DNA of 64,000 bases from Providencia stuartii (GTDB lineage Bacteria; Pseudomonadota; Gammaproteobacteria; Enterobacterales; Enterobacteriaceae). The stretch spans positions 2,108,001 through 2,172,000 of the forward strand of contig UGUC01000002.1 of NCBI GenBank assembly GCA_900455155.1. Reading direction: 5' to 3'. Below the pieces are notes generated by a model that did not search any database, was not told the DNA's origin, and worked only from the letters and a program-made list of their open reading frames with translations. A program made the translations under genes and the position numbers. The first letter of the stretch is position 1; every line of letters begins with the position of its first letter. Below, piece by piece: positions 1 through 9,818 of this stretch.

Positions 1-265
1 GCATTGAGAACGCAAATTCACTGTCGTCCAACACTTGGAAAGTCGTGTCATATAATTCACGTAGTGGTTGAGCAATAGCTTGAGGGAACGCTAAACCATC
101 ATTAGCCAGATCGTGGACTAATGTCTGCCAGCCACTATCGCGACTTCCTCCACAAATCAGTCCTGTAATTAAACCGTGAATTTCTGCGGCAGTCAGTGCG
201 ATAGAATGCTGTTGGAGAAGGTTGTCCAACGTTTCATAATTTGGTAAAGATTTTTGTATAGACAT
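1..265 (-). CDS. ygfB: YgfB/UPF0149 family protein, partial (C-terminal end outside window)
   Basis: The reverse strand opens with ATG at 265 and stays open to the window edge (88 residues). The start reads MSIQKSLPNYETLDNLL and continues with AAEIHGLITGLICGG, the hallmark of the UPF0149 (YgfB) family of small soluble proteins. In E. coli ygfB lies divergently upstream of zapA and ahead of pepP, as here. Family members are about 190 residues, so roughly half is missing. Biochemical role is not established from sequence. Confidence 0.9.
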   Translation of the reverse strand, partial: MSIQKSLPNYETLDNLLQQHSIALTAAEIHGLITGLICGGSRDSGWQTLVHDLANDGLAFPQAIAQPLRELYDTTFQVLDDSEFAFSM

Positions 266-440
266 CTGAATTCGTCATGTTAGCTAATGATTCATGATAT
301 GCTACCATCAAGGATGGTCGCTATACCAGTAAGCTTTTGATCTGTATTTTTAATAAAGCAGCTAAAATTAGTGAATAAACCATCTATTATTTTACGCCGA
401 ACATTGTATTTGCGGCGAGTCCTATTCGTATGGAGGTATC

Positions 441-770
441 ATGTCCGCACAACCTGTTGACATTCAAATATTCGGGCGCTCAATGAGAGTCAACTGCCCT
501 GTCGAACAAAAAGAAGCCCTACTGGCATCCGCCCAAGAACTTGAACAACGCCTTCAAGATCTCAAAGATAGAAGTGGTGTTACTAATACAGAACAGCTTA
601 TTTTTATCGTTGCATTGAACGTGTGTCACGAATTAACACAAGAAAAGACAAAAACACGCGATTATGCATATAATATGGAAGAGAAGATAAAAATGCTGCA
701 ACAAACAATCGAGCAAGCATTACACGATCAGGTAAAAATCACTGAGAGGCAGGTTATGCCTATCGGCTAA
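441..770 (+). CDS. zapA: Cell division protein ZapA
   Basis: 109 residues, the E. coli ZapA length. ZapA is a cytoplasmic protein that crosslinks FtsZ protofilaments at the Z-ring. The N-terminal half ([14 protein letters not shown], then [20 protein letters not shown]) is the globular FtsZ-binding head. From about residue 55 a heptad-rich helix ([26 protein letters not shown], shown in part) forms the coiled-coil dimer stalk. A strong ribosome site (GGAGG) lies 6-7 bases before the ATG. Divergent from ygfB and followed by 6S RNA and fau, the conserved enterobacterial order. Confidence 0.95.
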   Translation: MSAQPVDIQIFGRSMRVNCPVEQKEALLASAQELEQRLQDLKDRSGVTNTEQLIFIVALNVCHELTQEKTKTRDYAYNMEEKIKMLQQTIEQALHDQVKITERQVMPIG

Positions 771-882
771 ATTTGCTTAATAATCATACACTAGTATAAA
801 AAAATAAACGAAAATAGGGTTGCTTTTTAAATCCAATTTCATACAATGAAGTACATAGAGTGACGTTACGCACTCAAACCAA

Positions 883-1065
883 ATTTCTCTGAGATGCTCG
901 TGAGTGGGTCAGTCCCCTGAGCCGATATTTCAAAAAAACAGAATGTGGTTATTGCGCTGGTGAGCACGCCTGATTCGCTCAGGAAGCCTAAAGGTTGCTA
1001 AACTACGTTCACCTTGAACCAAGGGTTCAAGGGTTACAGCCTACAACGGCATCTTGGAGACCCTC
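883..1065 (+). ncRNA. ssrS: 6S RNA
   Basis: About 183 nt, closely matching E. coli 6S RNA at both ends and in the central conserved blocks: it begins ATTTCTCTGAGATG, keeps CAGTCCCCTGAGCCGATATTTC and CACCTTGAACCAAGGGTTCA, and ends with GGCATCTTGGAGA pairing back to the 5' end. 6S RNA mimics an open promoter, binds sigma-70 RNA polymerase and represses transcription in stationary phase. The position between zapA and fau is the family's standard one; co-transcription with fau is known in E. coli. Exact 3' end is estimated. Confidence 0.95.
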
Positions 1066-1198
1066 AATTTTTCCCATAAGCTTGCTTCTAATACTATTAT
1101 CTCACGCTCATTAGGCTATACTTCCAACCATTACTTACATATTTATCAAACCACTAATAATAATAGAGTTAATAATAGCCTCTAAGGTTGCGGATCTT

Positions 1199-1789
1199 AT
1201 GGAAGATAACTTATCAGTCATGCGTCAGCAAATTCGCCAATCGGTTCGTCAGTTACGCCAGCAGCTGAGTCCAGAGCAACAACAACTGGCTGCAAAAAAA
1301 ATCGTACAACATACCTTATCTCACCCTAAGATTGCTCAAGCACAACACATTGCGTTGTTTCTTTCTTTTGATGGCGAGATCCACACTCAACCATTAATTG
1401 ATGCACTATGGCAGCAAGGGAAAAAAGTTTACCTGCCCGTATTACATCCCTTTAGCCCTCATCATCTGCTGTTTTTAAACTATGCGCCGACAACTCAGTT
1501 AGTTAAAAATCGATTTAACATCGATGAACCCCCATTAGACGTAACCCAAGTGCGACCCATAAATCAGTTAGATGTCATGATGATCCCACTGGTTGCCTTT
1601 GATGAACAGGGTCAACGTTTGGGTATGGGAGGCGGTTTTTATGATAGGACTTTAGCTAATTGGCAGCAGAAAGGATTTTACCCAATAGGGCTTGCCCATG
1701 ATTGCCAACGGGTCACTGCTCTCCCCGTGGCACATTGGGATATTCCTCTTCCTGAAATTATTACCCCACAAAAAATATGGCACTGGTAA
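1199..1789 (+). CDS. fau: 5-formyltetrahydrofolate cyclo-ligase
   Basis: 196 residues. Converts 5-formyl-THF to 5,10-methenyl-THF with ATP, in one-carbon metabolism; in E. coli linked to persister formation. The family signature GMGGGFYDRTLA (residues about 140-151) supplies the ATP/folate-binding loop, and basic N-terminal residues (MRQQIRQSVRQLRQQL) are typical. A second ATG at 1220 fits the family N-terminus slightly better, so the start is uncertain by 7 residues. It follows 6S RNA directly, and its last codons overlap the terminator of convergent serA. Confidence 0.93.
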   Translation: MEDNLSVMRQQIRQSVRQLRQQLSPEQQQLAAKKIVQHTLSHPKIAQAQHIALFLSFDGEIHTQPLIDALWQQGKKVYLPVLHPFSPHHLLFLNYAPTTQLVKNRFNIDEPPLDVTQVRPINQLDVMMIPLVAFDEQGQRLGMGGGFYDRTLANWQQKGFYPIGLAHDCQRVTALPVAHWDIPLPEIITPQKIWHW

Positions 1790-1800
1790 CCCAGTGCCAT
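1777..1800 (-). terminator. Rho-independent terminator of serA
   Basis: A perfect 10-bp stem (ATGGCACTGG / CCAGTGCCAT) with a 4-base loop, followed on the minus strand by ATTTTTTG. It lies 30 bases past the serA stop and overlaps the 3' end of fau, whose stop codon is in or beside the loop. On the plus strand no U-run follows, so it should act mainly on serA transcripts. Confidence 0.8.
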
Positions 1801-1830
1801 AATATCCATTCGATACGCTTGGTTAAATGA

Positions 1831-3082
1831 TTAATACAGTAGTCGAGCGCGGATAGTGCCCGGCAATTGTTTCAATTTAACCAGAATATCATCAGCGTGA
1901 TCGGGCTGTTGCGTGATAATATCAATTACAACGTAACCAACATTTCCAGCAGTACGTAGATACTGGCCAACAACGTTGATATTGTTTTCAGTAAACACTT
2001 GGTTAATGCTATTCATCATTCCAGGGCGGTTTTCATGAATATGCAATAGACGGTTAGTATCTTCAGTATGTACTGGCAGAGAAACTTCAGGGAAATTAAC
2101 CGCGGAAAGCGTCGAACCATTATCTGAATATTTCGCTAATTTACTTGCAACCTCTAACCCGATATTTTCTTGTGCTTCTTCTGTTGAGCCACCAATATGA
2201 GGCGTCAAAATCACGTTGTCGAACTTGATTAGCTCACTAATGAATGGGTCATTAGGGTCATTGTTCGCCGCAGGCTCTGTCGGGAATACGTCAACTGCCG
2301 CACCTGACAGATGTTTGCTTTCCAGTGCATCAGCCAAAGCAGGGATATCAACAACTGTACCGCGTGACGCATTGATGAAAATGGCCCCCGGTTTCATCAG
2401 TTCAAACTGCTCTTTTGCAAACATATTTTTGGTGCTTGCTGTTTCTGGCACATGCAAGCTCACAACGTCGCTCATGTTTAATAGTTCAGCCATTGAGCGA
2501 ACTTGTGTCGCATTACCCAGCGGTAATTTATTTTCAATATCATAAAAATAAACATCCATACCAATCCCTTCAGCCAAAATACCTAGCTGAGTACCGATAT
2601 GACCGTAACCAACAATCCCTAAGCGTTTACCGCGAGCTTCAAAGCAACCTTTCGCCTGTTTTTCCCAGATGCCGCGATGCGCTTTCATATTCGCTTCCGG
2701 AATACGACGTAACAGCAGTAACAATTGACCTAAAACCATCTCAGCAACGGAACGGGTATTTGAGAAAGGCGCATTAAAAACAGGGATACCGCGTTTTCGC
2801 CGCAGCATCTAAATCCACTTGGTTTGTACCAATACAGAAACAGCCGACAGCCACTAATTTTTCTGCTGCCGCAAAGATCTCTTCAGTCAGATGAGTACGG
2901 GAGCGAATACCGACAAAACGCGCATCTTTAATTGCTTCTTTTAACTCTTCGTCCGACAACGCACTTTTGTGATATTCAATGTTGGTATAGCCTGCTGCTT
3001 TTAAATTATCAACCGCGCTTTGGTGAACTCCTTCCAATAGTAAAAATTTAATTTTGTCTTTTTCCAAAGATACCTTAACCAT
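1831..3082 (-). pseudogene. serA: D-3-phosphoglycerate dehydrogenase, frameshifted (probably a sequence error)
   Basis: Catalyses the first committed step of serine synthesis, oxidising 3-phosphoglycerate with NAD+. Residues 1-95 (MVKVSLEKDKIKFLLLEGVH to NQVDLDAAAK) lie in one frame and the rest (RGIPVFNAPFSNTRSVAE to the C-terminal GTIRARLLY) in another. The break is a T4 run at 2794-2797 (GCGAAAACGC on the coding strand, where AAA is expected). Removing one base restores a 416-residue protein (E. coli 410) with the NAD motif GYGHIGTQLG, catalytic HIGGS and a C-terminal serine-sensing ACT domain. No other damage is seen. It could be a real serine auxotrophy, but the neighbouring similar breaks favour error. 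Confidence 0.9.
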
Positions 3083-3412
3083 TTACCCTACCCTATCAGC
3101 TTAAGATTCATAACAGATGAACTTTCCGTGTACCAACATAGCAAAAAACGGCGCAGTATCAATACAATCGTTTGCCTCATTTATCTGGTTAAGTGCGAAG
3201 AAAAAGAAGTTATGTGGCAGAAAATCAGGGGCGGTAACACAAAATAAGGATTTTGCCTGTGCAATAAGCATTAGTGTGAGATATATCACCAAAAATAAGG
3301 GGGAAATAAAAATTGCTATTTTTTTTATTGCTAGATGATATTAGTAAAATAGATGACTTAGACAGGCATCTATCTTCCAAACCAATAGACCAATTGTTTT
3401 TGCAGCAAAAAT
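3083..3412. other. Gene-free stretch upstream of serA
   Basis: AT-rich spacer between serA and the YcxB-like gene. It should hold the serA promoter. The two overlapping open frames on opposite strands (3101-3292 and 3117-3338) have no ribosome site or recognisable product. I see no terminator or repeat that I can support. Confidence 0.5.
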
Positions 3413-3934
3413 TTACTTAACTAAATTAATCGCTTTTTCTTTTACCATTCGCACAAATTGTTGGCTCTCTTCTGTCGACGCAAAACAGCGTGCTGGAATG
3501 ATAATGGCGAAAACACGGTCTATAAAAAGATACAATAAATCACCATCCGTCCGTACAAATTTAAATGACTCCCATTTAATCAATGCGTTGCCATATTTAC
3601 TTACCTCATGAAGCCCAATCTCATCAAAACGATATTCCTTTTCACAAAACAGGTAGCCGCCTTCATCAGGAATTGCTCGATTAAACGTTTTCAATAATCG
3701 AACGGCAATAAACAAAAATAAAAATGAGGCGATAATAAACGCAATGGTTAACTGAAAAAGGGTGATATTTAAAAGCTGAAAGGCCACAATAAATGCGATG
3801 AAAAAAACAACCGCCATCACAATCAACGATTTATCCCATGCACTATTCTCGGAAAAATAGTCATTTTTATAACAGTAATTATTGAAACGGACATATTCGT
3901 TGCGTTCGAGTTTGACTTTGATGTGATCTACCAT
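3413..3934 (-). CDS. YcxB-like membrane protein
   Basis: 173 residues. Two hydrophobic segments (about 36-55 and 57-78) form a hairpin, preceded by a soluble segment of about 35 residues. The C-terminal half (DEIGLHEVSKYGNALIKWES, then YLFIDRVFAIIIPARCF) resembles the YcxB-like C-terminal domain: an amphipathic beta-rich region with W-E-S-F and the I-P-x-R-C-F element typical of that domain. Function is unknown for the family. Placed between serA and rpiA, where E. coli has no such gene. Family call rests on pattern recognition only. Confidence 0.6.
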   Translation of the reverse strand: MVDHIKVKLERNEYVRFNNYCYKNDYFSENSAWDKSLIVMAVVFFIAFIVAFQLLNITLFQLTIAFIIASFLFLFIAVRLLKTFNRAIPDEGGYLFCEKEYRFDEIGLHEVSKYGNALIKWESFKFVRTDGDLLYLFIDRVFAIIIPARCFASTEESQQFVRMVKEKAINLVK

Positions 3935-4104
3935 GTCAATACATCCCTAGTATCATGAAATGATCATTTGAGAAAGGCTAAAGTCAGTCGTTCCTAGCTA
4001 TGCTGTTATCAGCATAGCTAAGTCAATCTAACTGGCTAAGGGGAATATTCAAATAATAACCGATTTCTAACAAACAGCAGTATTAAATCGATATTCAGAA
4101 CAAA

Positions 4105-4762
4105 CTATTTAATCGTTTTTACGCCTTCAGAAGTCCCCATTAAAACAATGTCAGCGCCACGATTTGCAAACAAACCAACCGTAACAACGCCTGCAATGGC
4201 GTTAATTTTGTTTTCGAGAGCAACAGGATCCACAATGCTTAAATTATGCACATCAAGAATCACATTACCGTTATCAGTAACGACATTTTGGCGGTACTCT
4301 GGTACACCACCTAATTTAACAAGTTCACGCGCGACATAGCTGCGTGCCATTGGGATCACTTCAACAGGGAGAGGGAATTTACCCAATACATCCACTTGTT
4401 TAGACTCATCTACGATGCAAACAAATGTTTTGGCAATCGCTGCCACAATTTTTTCACGTGTTAAGGCTGCCCCGCCACCTTTGATCATGTTTTTATGGTG
4501 ATCAATTTCATCTGCACCATCAACATAAACATCCAGCGAATCAACATCATTACAATCTAACACAGGAATGCCCAGTGATTTAAGTTTCGCTGTCGATGCT
4601 TCTGAACTTGAAACTGCCCCCCTCTATCTGCCCCTTCATTGTTGCCAAAGCATCAATAAAATGAGAGGCGGTAGAGCCAGTGCCGACACCAACAATCGTG
4701 CCCGGTTTCACGTAATCTAATGCTGCCCAACCTACTGCTTTTTTTAATTCATCCTGAGTCAT
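4105..4762 (-). pseudogene. rpiA: Ribose-5-phosphate isomerase A, frameshifted (probably a sequence error)
   Basis: Interconverts ribose-5-phosphate and ribulose-5-phosphate in the pentose phosphate pathway. The first 48 residues ([20 protein letters not shown] through the phosphate loop [11 protein letters not shown] to GQIEG) lie in one frame and the remainder in another. The break is a C6 run at 4617-4622; with five bases the coding strand reads [17 protein letters not shown], as in E. coli. The repaired protein has 218 residues (E. coli 219) with catalytic DGADEI and [11 protein letters not shown] motifs. Everything else is intact. Confidence 0.9.
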
Positions 4763-4953
4763 GCGATGCCTTCTACTATTTTTAAGAGTGAATGAGGTTT
4801 TTATCTGCTAATAATATTATATAACGGACACCTAACAAGTTCAGCTTTGTTCGTAATATTCTGTGATTCACACATTGTCATCAATATTGCAGGTGTTCTG
4901 AGGCAAAATATGGCATAGTGAGTCGTAGAATAACAACAAGGAGAATACCCCCA

Positions 4954-5857
4954 ATGAAGCGCCCTGATTACCGCGCGTTGCAAGCACTGGATGCTGTCAT
5001 TCGTGAAAGAGGATTTGAGCGGGCAGCTCAAAAATTATGTATTACACAATCTGCCGTCTCACAGCGGATCAAACAATTAGAGAACCTATTTGGTCAGCCG
5101 CTACTCGTTCGGACAGTACCGCCACACCCCACAGAGCAAGGGCAGAAGCTATTAGCACTTCTTCATCAAGTAGAATTACTCGAAGAACAATGGCTCGGTG
5201 ATGAAAACGGGGGGTCAACGCCATTACTACTTTCACTTGCAGTCAACGCCGACAGTCTAGCAACTTGGTTATTACCTGCACTTAATCCTGTTTTAGGCAA
5301 TAGCCCAATTCGTTTGAATATCCAAGTGGAAGATGAAACACGAACGCAAGAACGGTTAAGACGTGGCGAAGTGGTTGGCGCAATCAGTATTCAACCTCAA
5401 GCATTGCCGGGGTGTTTAGTCGATAAACTCGGAGCATTGGATTATATTTTTGTTGCATCACCCGATTTTGCAGCAAAAATATTTCCCCGAGGGCGTCACA
5501 CGTTCATCGCTTCTTAAAGCGCCAGCAGTAGCCTTTGACCACCTTGATGATATGCACCAAGCTTTTGTACAACAGAATTTTGGTCTATCGCCCGGTAGTG
5601 TGCCATGTCACATCGTTAATTCATCAGAGGCATTTGTACAATTGGCAAAACAGGGGTCAACTTGCTGTATGATCCCACATTTACAAATCGCTAATGAGCT
5701 TAGTACAGGTGAATTAATTGATTTGACGCCAGGGCTATGCCAACGTCGGATGCTATATTGGCACCGTTTTGCCCCGGAAAGCCGTACGATGAAGAAAGTC
5801 ACTGACGCCCTACTCAAAACAGGGCGCCAGATGTTAAAACAAGAAGATGAAACTTAA
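4954..5857 (+). pseudogene. argP: LysR-type regulator ArgP, frameshifted (probably a sequence error)
   Basis: ArgP (IciA) senses arginine/lysine and activates argO and other genes. ATG at 4954 follows an AAGGAG site. The N-terminal helix-turn-helix (residues about 5-60, [20 protein letters not shown]) and most of the effector domain are in one frame. An A5 run at 5475-5479 shifts the frame, and the C-terminus ([20 protein letters not shown], then [20 protein letters not shown]) continues in another. Dropping one A gives 300 residues (E. coli 297). Its target argO lies 850 bases away on the other strand. Its 3' end overlaps the yggE stop by 4 bases. Confidence 0.88.
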
Positions 5858-6588
5858 CGTTTTAATTCAAAAACCACATCAACTTGGTCGTTAAAATCAA
5901 TACTCTGCTGCTCATAAGTTTCGTTGACATCGCGCTCAGGGGCAGCAGAGAGTGCCATTTTCGCTCTGTAATTCATGACTGGCGCAGGGTATGGGGTCGC
6001 ATCTGGTGCACGATAATTTACACTGTACACAGGCCCTAACTGAACATTAAACCCTTTTGCCAAGGCATTCGCTTGTTCAATCGCATTTTTAATCGCTTTT
6101 TCTCGAGCCTCATCGCGATATTGTTGAGGGTTATTCACACCGAACTGAACTGAATTAATTTCATTAAGCCCTGCTTTTAATGCACCATCAAGCAAGGTAT
6201 TGAGTTGATCTAATTTAGTGACTTTAACTTCAACAGAACGAATTGCTGTATAACCTACAATGGATGATTTCTGAGATTCTTTATCATACTCATATTTTGG
6301 TTGAGTACGCACATTAGCAGCATTGATATCTTTCTTTTCGATACCATTTTGTTTCAAGAACTCAAAATATTCAGCAACACGTTTATCAACGCCTGTTTTA
6401 GCCGCTGCTGCATCTTTTTCAGTCACTTCAACATTGATATTTAATGTCGCCATATCCGGTGATGCTTTAATTATTGCATTACCTGACGTTGTAATATGTG
6501 GCCCTTCAGGAAGCGGATTAGCTTGTGCAATAGCAGGAACCGCAACACCAGCCATCATGGCAGCAAGAACAAGAGACTTTAACTTCAC
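5854..6588 (-). CDS. yggE: Periplasmic SIMPL-domain protein YggE
   Basis: 244 residues, close to E. coli YggE. The start is GTG at 6588, preceded by a strong AGGAGG. An N-terminal signal peptide ([23 protein letters not shown], residues 1-23) directs it to the periplasm. The rest is one SIMPL (DUF541) domain with the characteristic [20 protein letters not shown] opening. YggE is reported to lower oxidative stress in E. coli; its molecular activity is unknown. Convergent with argP, followed upstream by argO, as in E. coli. Confidence 0.9.
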   Translation of the reverse strand: MKLKSLVLAAMMAGVAVPAIAQANPLPEGPHITTSGNAIIKASPDMATLNINVEVTEKDAAAAKTGVDKRVAEYFEFLKQNGIEKKDINAANVRTQPKYEYDKESQKSSIVGYTAIRSVEVKVTKLDQLNTLLDGALKAGLNEINSVQFGVNNPQQYRDEAREKAIKNAIEQANALAKGFNVQLGPVYSVNYRAPDATPYPAPVMNYRAKMALSAAPERDVNETYEQQSIDFNDQVDVVFELKR

Positions 6589-6706
6589 AGGACCTCCTAA
6601 TAATCAATAATAAGAAAGTTGTGGTGACATAACTTATTTATCCCACAACCTTACTTAAACATTAACACATCCTATGTGAAATTCGTTTCGGATTAATAAG
6701 AAATTA

Positions 6707-7324
6707 TCAATACCCTAACCCTTGCTTCGCTAATTGAAAGGCAATAAACCACATCACCATTCCAACAAAGAGATTAATTACGCGTTGTGAACGTGGCTTA
6801 TTTAGTATGGGGGAAAACCAAGCCGCTAATATCGCTAAAGCAAAAAACCAAGCAAAAGATGCGGTCAGTGCCCCTGCCGTAAACCACGGCCGTAATGAGC
6901 TTTCTAACTGCCCTCCCACACTGCCTAATACCACAAAAGTATCTAAATACACATGAGGGTTTAGCCACGTTACCGCAAATAGAGTCACGATCACTCGCCA
7001 ACGATTGGCAACCTTATTCTCTGCTTGCACCCTAACTTCATCGCGACTAAAAGCGCTACGACATGCGCCGTAACCATACCAAGCTAGAAACGCTACCCCA
7101 GCCCATGTAATCAATTGCAACAGAATTTCAGACTGGCTTAGTAATGCACTTCCTCCAAAAACGCCAGCAATAATTAATACGGTATCACTTAAGGAGCATA
7201 AAAATGCACTCATCACATGATATTGCTTTCGACTTCCCTGCTGCAAAATAAATGCATTTTGCGGGCCTAATGGAAGTATCATTGCAGCACCAAGTAAAGC
7301 ACCCTGAATATAAATCGTAAACAT
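6707..7324 (-). CDS. argO: Arginine exporter ArgO (LysE family)
   Basis: 205 residues (E. coli 211), highly hydrophobic with about six membrane segments. The N-terminal signature [24 protein letters not shown] (here [20 protein letters not shown]) is diagnostic of the LysE/ArgO family. It exports arginine, and canavanine, across the inner membrane. In E. coli transcription depends on ArgP with arginine; argP lies nearby here, which fits. The region upstream (7325-7470) is AT-rich and should contain the ArgP site, which I could not pin down by eye. Confidence 0.9.
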   Translation of the reverse strand: MFTIYIQGALLGAAMILPLGPQNAFILQQGSRKQYHVMSAFLCSLSDTVLIIAGVFGGSALLSQSEILLQLITWAGVAFLAWYGYGACRSAFSRDEVRVQAENKVANRWRVIVTLFAVTWLNPHVYLDTFVVLGSVGGQLESSLRPWFTAGALTASFAWFFALAILAAWFSPILNKPRSQRVINLFVGMVMWFIAFQLAKQGLGY

Positions 7325-7470
7325 GCATAAATTCCTAATAATTATTCATTTTATTCAATGAGATTCTAATTAGAAAAAATTATTAGGGAAAATTATTATT
7401 TCTTATAGAAGATTAGAATAACTTATTGTGACGTTCGCTATCTAAACGATAGGAAAGGAAAATCAGCAAA

Positions 7471-7510
7471 TAAAAAAACTGGGTACAGTACAATAAACTG
7501 ACCCAGTTTT
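7471..7510 (-). terminator. Terminator of mscS
   Basis: A 10-bp stem (AAAACTGGGT at 7475-7484 with ACCCAGTTTT at 7501-7510), 16-base loop, followed on the minus strand by a run of T. It begins 18 bases past the mscS stop. Confidence 0.8.
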
Positions 7511-7528
7511 ATCATTCAATAAATACGC

Positions 7529-8404
7529 TTATTCTGTCATATCTTTTTTCACTGCAACAGCAGCCTGTTGATGTAAATGGACATCCATTTGAGGGAATGG
7601 TATACCAATATCGTGCTTATCGAGTGCACGTTTGAAATTTTCCATTAAATCCCAATATACAGGCCATGTGTCACCATTTTTAGCCCAAAAACGGACTAAA
7701 TAATTTAATGAAGATGGCGCCATTTCGTGTAAACGGATAGTCACACCTTTATCGTGTAAAATACGCTCATCAGCAGCAACAATGTCACCTAATACTTTTT
7801 TGACTAAATCAATATCTGAATCATACGCCACTCCAACAATAATATCAGTTCGGCGATCAGGTTCACGAGTGATATTGATAATGTTATCTGCAATAATTTT
7901 ACCATTCGGAATGACGATAATGCGATCATCTGCTGTTCTAAGTGTGGTAGAGAAAATTTGAACGTTTTGAACCGTTCCTTCTACAGCCCCAATTTGGACA
8001 TACTCACCAGCTCGCAGAGGTCTAAACACGACTAATAATACACCAGCGGCAAAGTTGCCTAATGAGTTTTGTAATGCTAAACCAACAGCTAAGCCCGCAG
8101 CACCCAATACAGCAATCACAGATGCTGTTTGAACACCAATTTTGCCAAGTACAGCAATAAACGTAAACGCAACAACAGTATAACGGACAATCGCGGATAA
8201 AAATTCACTCACGGTAGGGTCGATGCCGCGTGCTGTCATCACACGATGTAAGCCACGTCCAACCCACTTAGCAATCATCATACCGACAATAAGAATGACG
8301 ATAGCAGAAACGATATTCACCGCATACTGAACTAACAGATCCTGATTTGCCGCAAACCAATTCGTTGCGTCATTCAACGCTCCGGTAACATCATCAGTAT
8401 TCAT
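7529..8404 (-). CDS. mscS: Small-conductance mechanosensitive channel MscS
   Basis: 291 residues (E. coli 286). MscS opens under membrane tension to release solutes during osmotic downshock. Three membrane segments occupy about residues 28-125. The pore helix TM3 carries the Gly/Ala pattern [20 protein letters not shown], where small residues pack during gating. The cytoplasmic cage follows, with the family motif [21 protein letters not shown] and IPNGKI. The C-terminus carries the beta-barrel segment. In E. coli fbaA lies upstream, but here the neighbour is yacL, marking a change in gene order. Confidence 0.95.
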   Translation of the reverse strand: MNTDDVTGALNDATNWFAANQDLLVQYAVNIVSAIVILIVGMMIAKWVGRGLHRVMTARGIDPTVSEFLSAIVRYTVVAFTFIAVLGKIGVQTASVIAVLGAAGLAVGLALQNSLGNFAAGVLLVVFRPLRAGEYVQIGAVEGTVQNVQIFSTTLRTADDRIIVIPNGKIIADNIINITREPDRRTDIIVGVAYDSDIDLVKKVLGDIVAADERILHDKGVTIRLHEMAPSSLNYLVRFWAKNGDTWPVYWDLMENFKRALDKHDIGIPFPQMDVHLHQQAAVAVKKDMTE

Positions 8405-8554
8405 ACAGTCCTCTAATTTTTAAATGGAATTACTCGGTAAATGAAATTATCACATGCTCCCAACAATTTAGTTCTTATTCAAACTAACCATGTGATATTG
8501 CAATTAAATAATAACTACAATATCTAAAATCTGACAACATTTTAAAACAAAAAT

Positions 8555-8926
8555 TTATTTTACTTTATTTTCTAAAACGAATTGTCTGTAATCGTTAAGC
8601 ATACTCATAAAATCATCAATGCCGCAAAATGCGACACTTTCATTATCATAGTAACTCATTCCCTCTTCTAAACCCTCCGTCTCGAAAGCAAGTTGATTCG
8701 CTCGGATCATCACTTCTTCATCGTCTAATACCAATGTGTATTCATGACCGATTAATTCCCATTGCTTCTCGCTACCTTTAATCGATTCGTATCCGGCTTC
8801 TATTTCATCTAACAGACTAAAATCGCCTTTAATTTCCTCATTAAGCCAATAACCAACCGCTTCATGATCCATCGAAAATTTTGCCGATATCTCTCCAGTT
8901 ATATCCTGAAAAAATTGGTATTCCAT
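8555..8926 (-). CDS. yacL: UPF0231 family protein YacL
   Basis: 123 residues from the ATG at 8926, chosen because GAGGTGG lies just before it and the protein then starts MEYQFFQDITG like E. coli YacL; the frame extends 8 codons further upstream without support. Acidic soluble protein with conserved blocks GHEYTLVLDDEEVMIRANQL and EEGMSYYDNES. No known function. In E. coli it sits immediately downstream of acnB; here 3.4 kb of other DNA separates the two. Confidence 0.9.
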   Translation of the reverse strand: MEYQFFQDITGEISAKFSMDHEAVGYWLNEEIKGDFSLLDEIEAGYESIKGSEKQWELIGHEYTLVLDDEEVMIRANQLAFETEGLEEGMSYYDNESVAFCGIDDFMSMLNDYRQFVLENKVK

Positions 8927-9134
8927 AATCCACCTCACACCAGACGTCATTCGTTATAATTATACCTCTAGTTCAGTATTATTGTTCGCTAAAACATGAG
9001 ATAAAAAGAAAGCTCACTATGATATGGGGAGCATTGATGAACTTTTGTTCTGCAAAAACGACAAACGGCTAATAGCAGAACAAAGTAAGCGTCATCGCAT
9101 AACACGACATAAAGAAGAAGGATAGGAGTGTCTG

Positions 9135-9512
9135 ATGATTAACCATTTAGACCATCTGGTGTTAACCACAACCGATCAAAACGCGTGCATTGATTTCTAC
9201 ACCCATGTACTCAAAATGAAGTTGATAACCTTCGGTGAGCAGCGCTATGCGTTGCAATTTGGGGAGCAAAAAATAAATATCCACCAATATGGTAAAGAAT
9301 TTGAGCCAAAAGCTCATTTACCCGTACCTGGCTCACTCGATTTATGTTTTATCAGTAATACACCAATAAACCAAATTATGACGTTTATTCAACAGCAAGG
9401 TGTCGAGATTATAGAAGGCCCTGTCAAACGTACAGGCGCAATGGGAGAGATATTATCTATTTATATTCGAGATCCTGATTTAAATCTTATTGAGATAGCA
9501 AATTATATATAG
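9135..9512 (+). CDS. VOC family (glyoxalase-like) protein
   Basis: 125 residues forming one vicinal-oxygen-chelate unit of two beta-alpha-beta-beta-beta modules. Metal-ligand candidates are His5 or His8 in INHLDHLVL, a histidine in KINIHQYG and Glu in LNLIEIANY near the C-terminus, matching the H/E pattern of the superfamily. Substrate cannot be read; relatives are annotated as glyoxalase/bleomycin resistance or virulence-associated proteins. AGGAG precedes the ATG. Stands alone, divergent from yacL. Confidence 0.8.
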   Translation: MINHLDHLVLTTTDQNACIDFYTHVLKMKLITFGEQRYALQFGEQKINIHQYGKEFEPKAHLPVPGSLDLCFISNTPINQIMTFIQQQGVEIIEGPVKRTGAMGEILSIYIRDPDLNLIEIANYI

Positions 9513-9818
9513 CCATATACTACTGCTAAATTCGTACAAAGGTAGCACGAGTCGTACAGACTGGCTACCTAATCAAAAATTAAGCTGTCCTCAATACACT
9601 ATGCCATGAGATATCGAGTGCCTGATTTTTATTTATATTACTTAATAACAATGGATATATAACTGTGAATTTTGATAAATTATACTGCTTGGAAAAATGA
9701 TTTCACAATATTTTGATTATATTTTATCTGTACAAAATCATTTAGATAATCAAAAATTTATACAGGCATAAGTTAACATTAGATTCCCCGCATAAAATAC
9801 AAATCCCATTTTTTATTA
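9513..9818. other. AT-rich gene-free stretch
   Basis: Spacer between the VOC gene and the DUF1120 pair, both ending into it. Very AT-rich. A short imperfect palindrome (GTAGC...GCTAC near 9541-9568) could help termination of the VOC transcript, but no clear U-run follows. Nothing else seen. Confidence 0.4.

Noticed and set aside
2216..2777. Two plus-strand open frames inside serA
   Set aside because: Antisense shadows of a conserved gene with no family resemblance.
2794..2797. Programmed ribosomal frameshifting at serA and the other broken genes
   Set aside because: The runs lack the slippery heptamer plus pseudoknot pattern, differ from gene to gene, and the homologues are not frameshifted; sequence error is simpler.
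3101..3338. Overlapping open frames on both strands before serA
   Set aside because: No ribosome site, odd composition, promoter region of serA.
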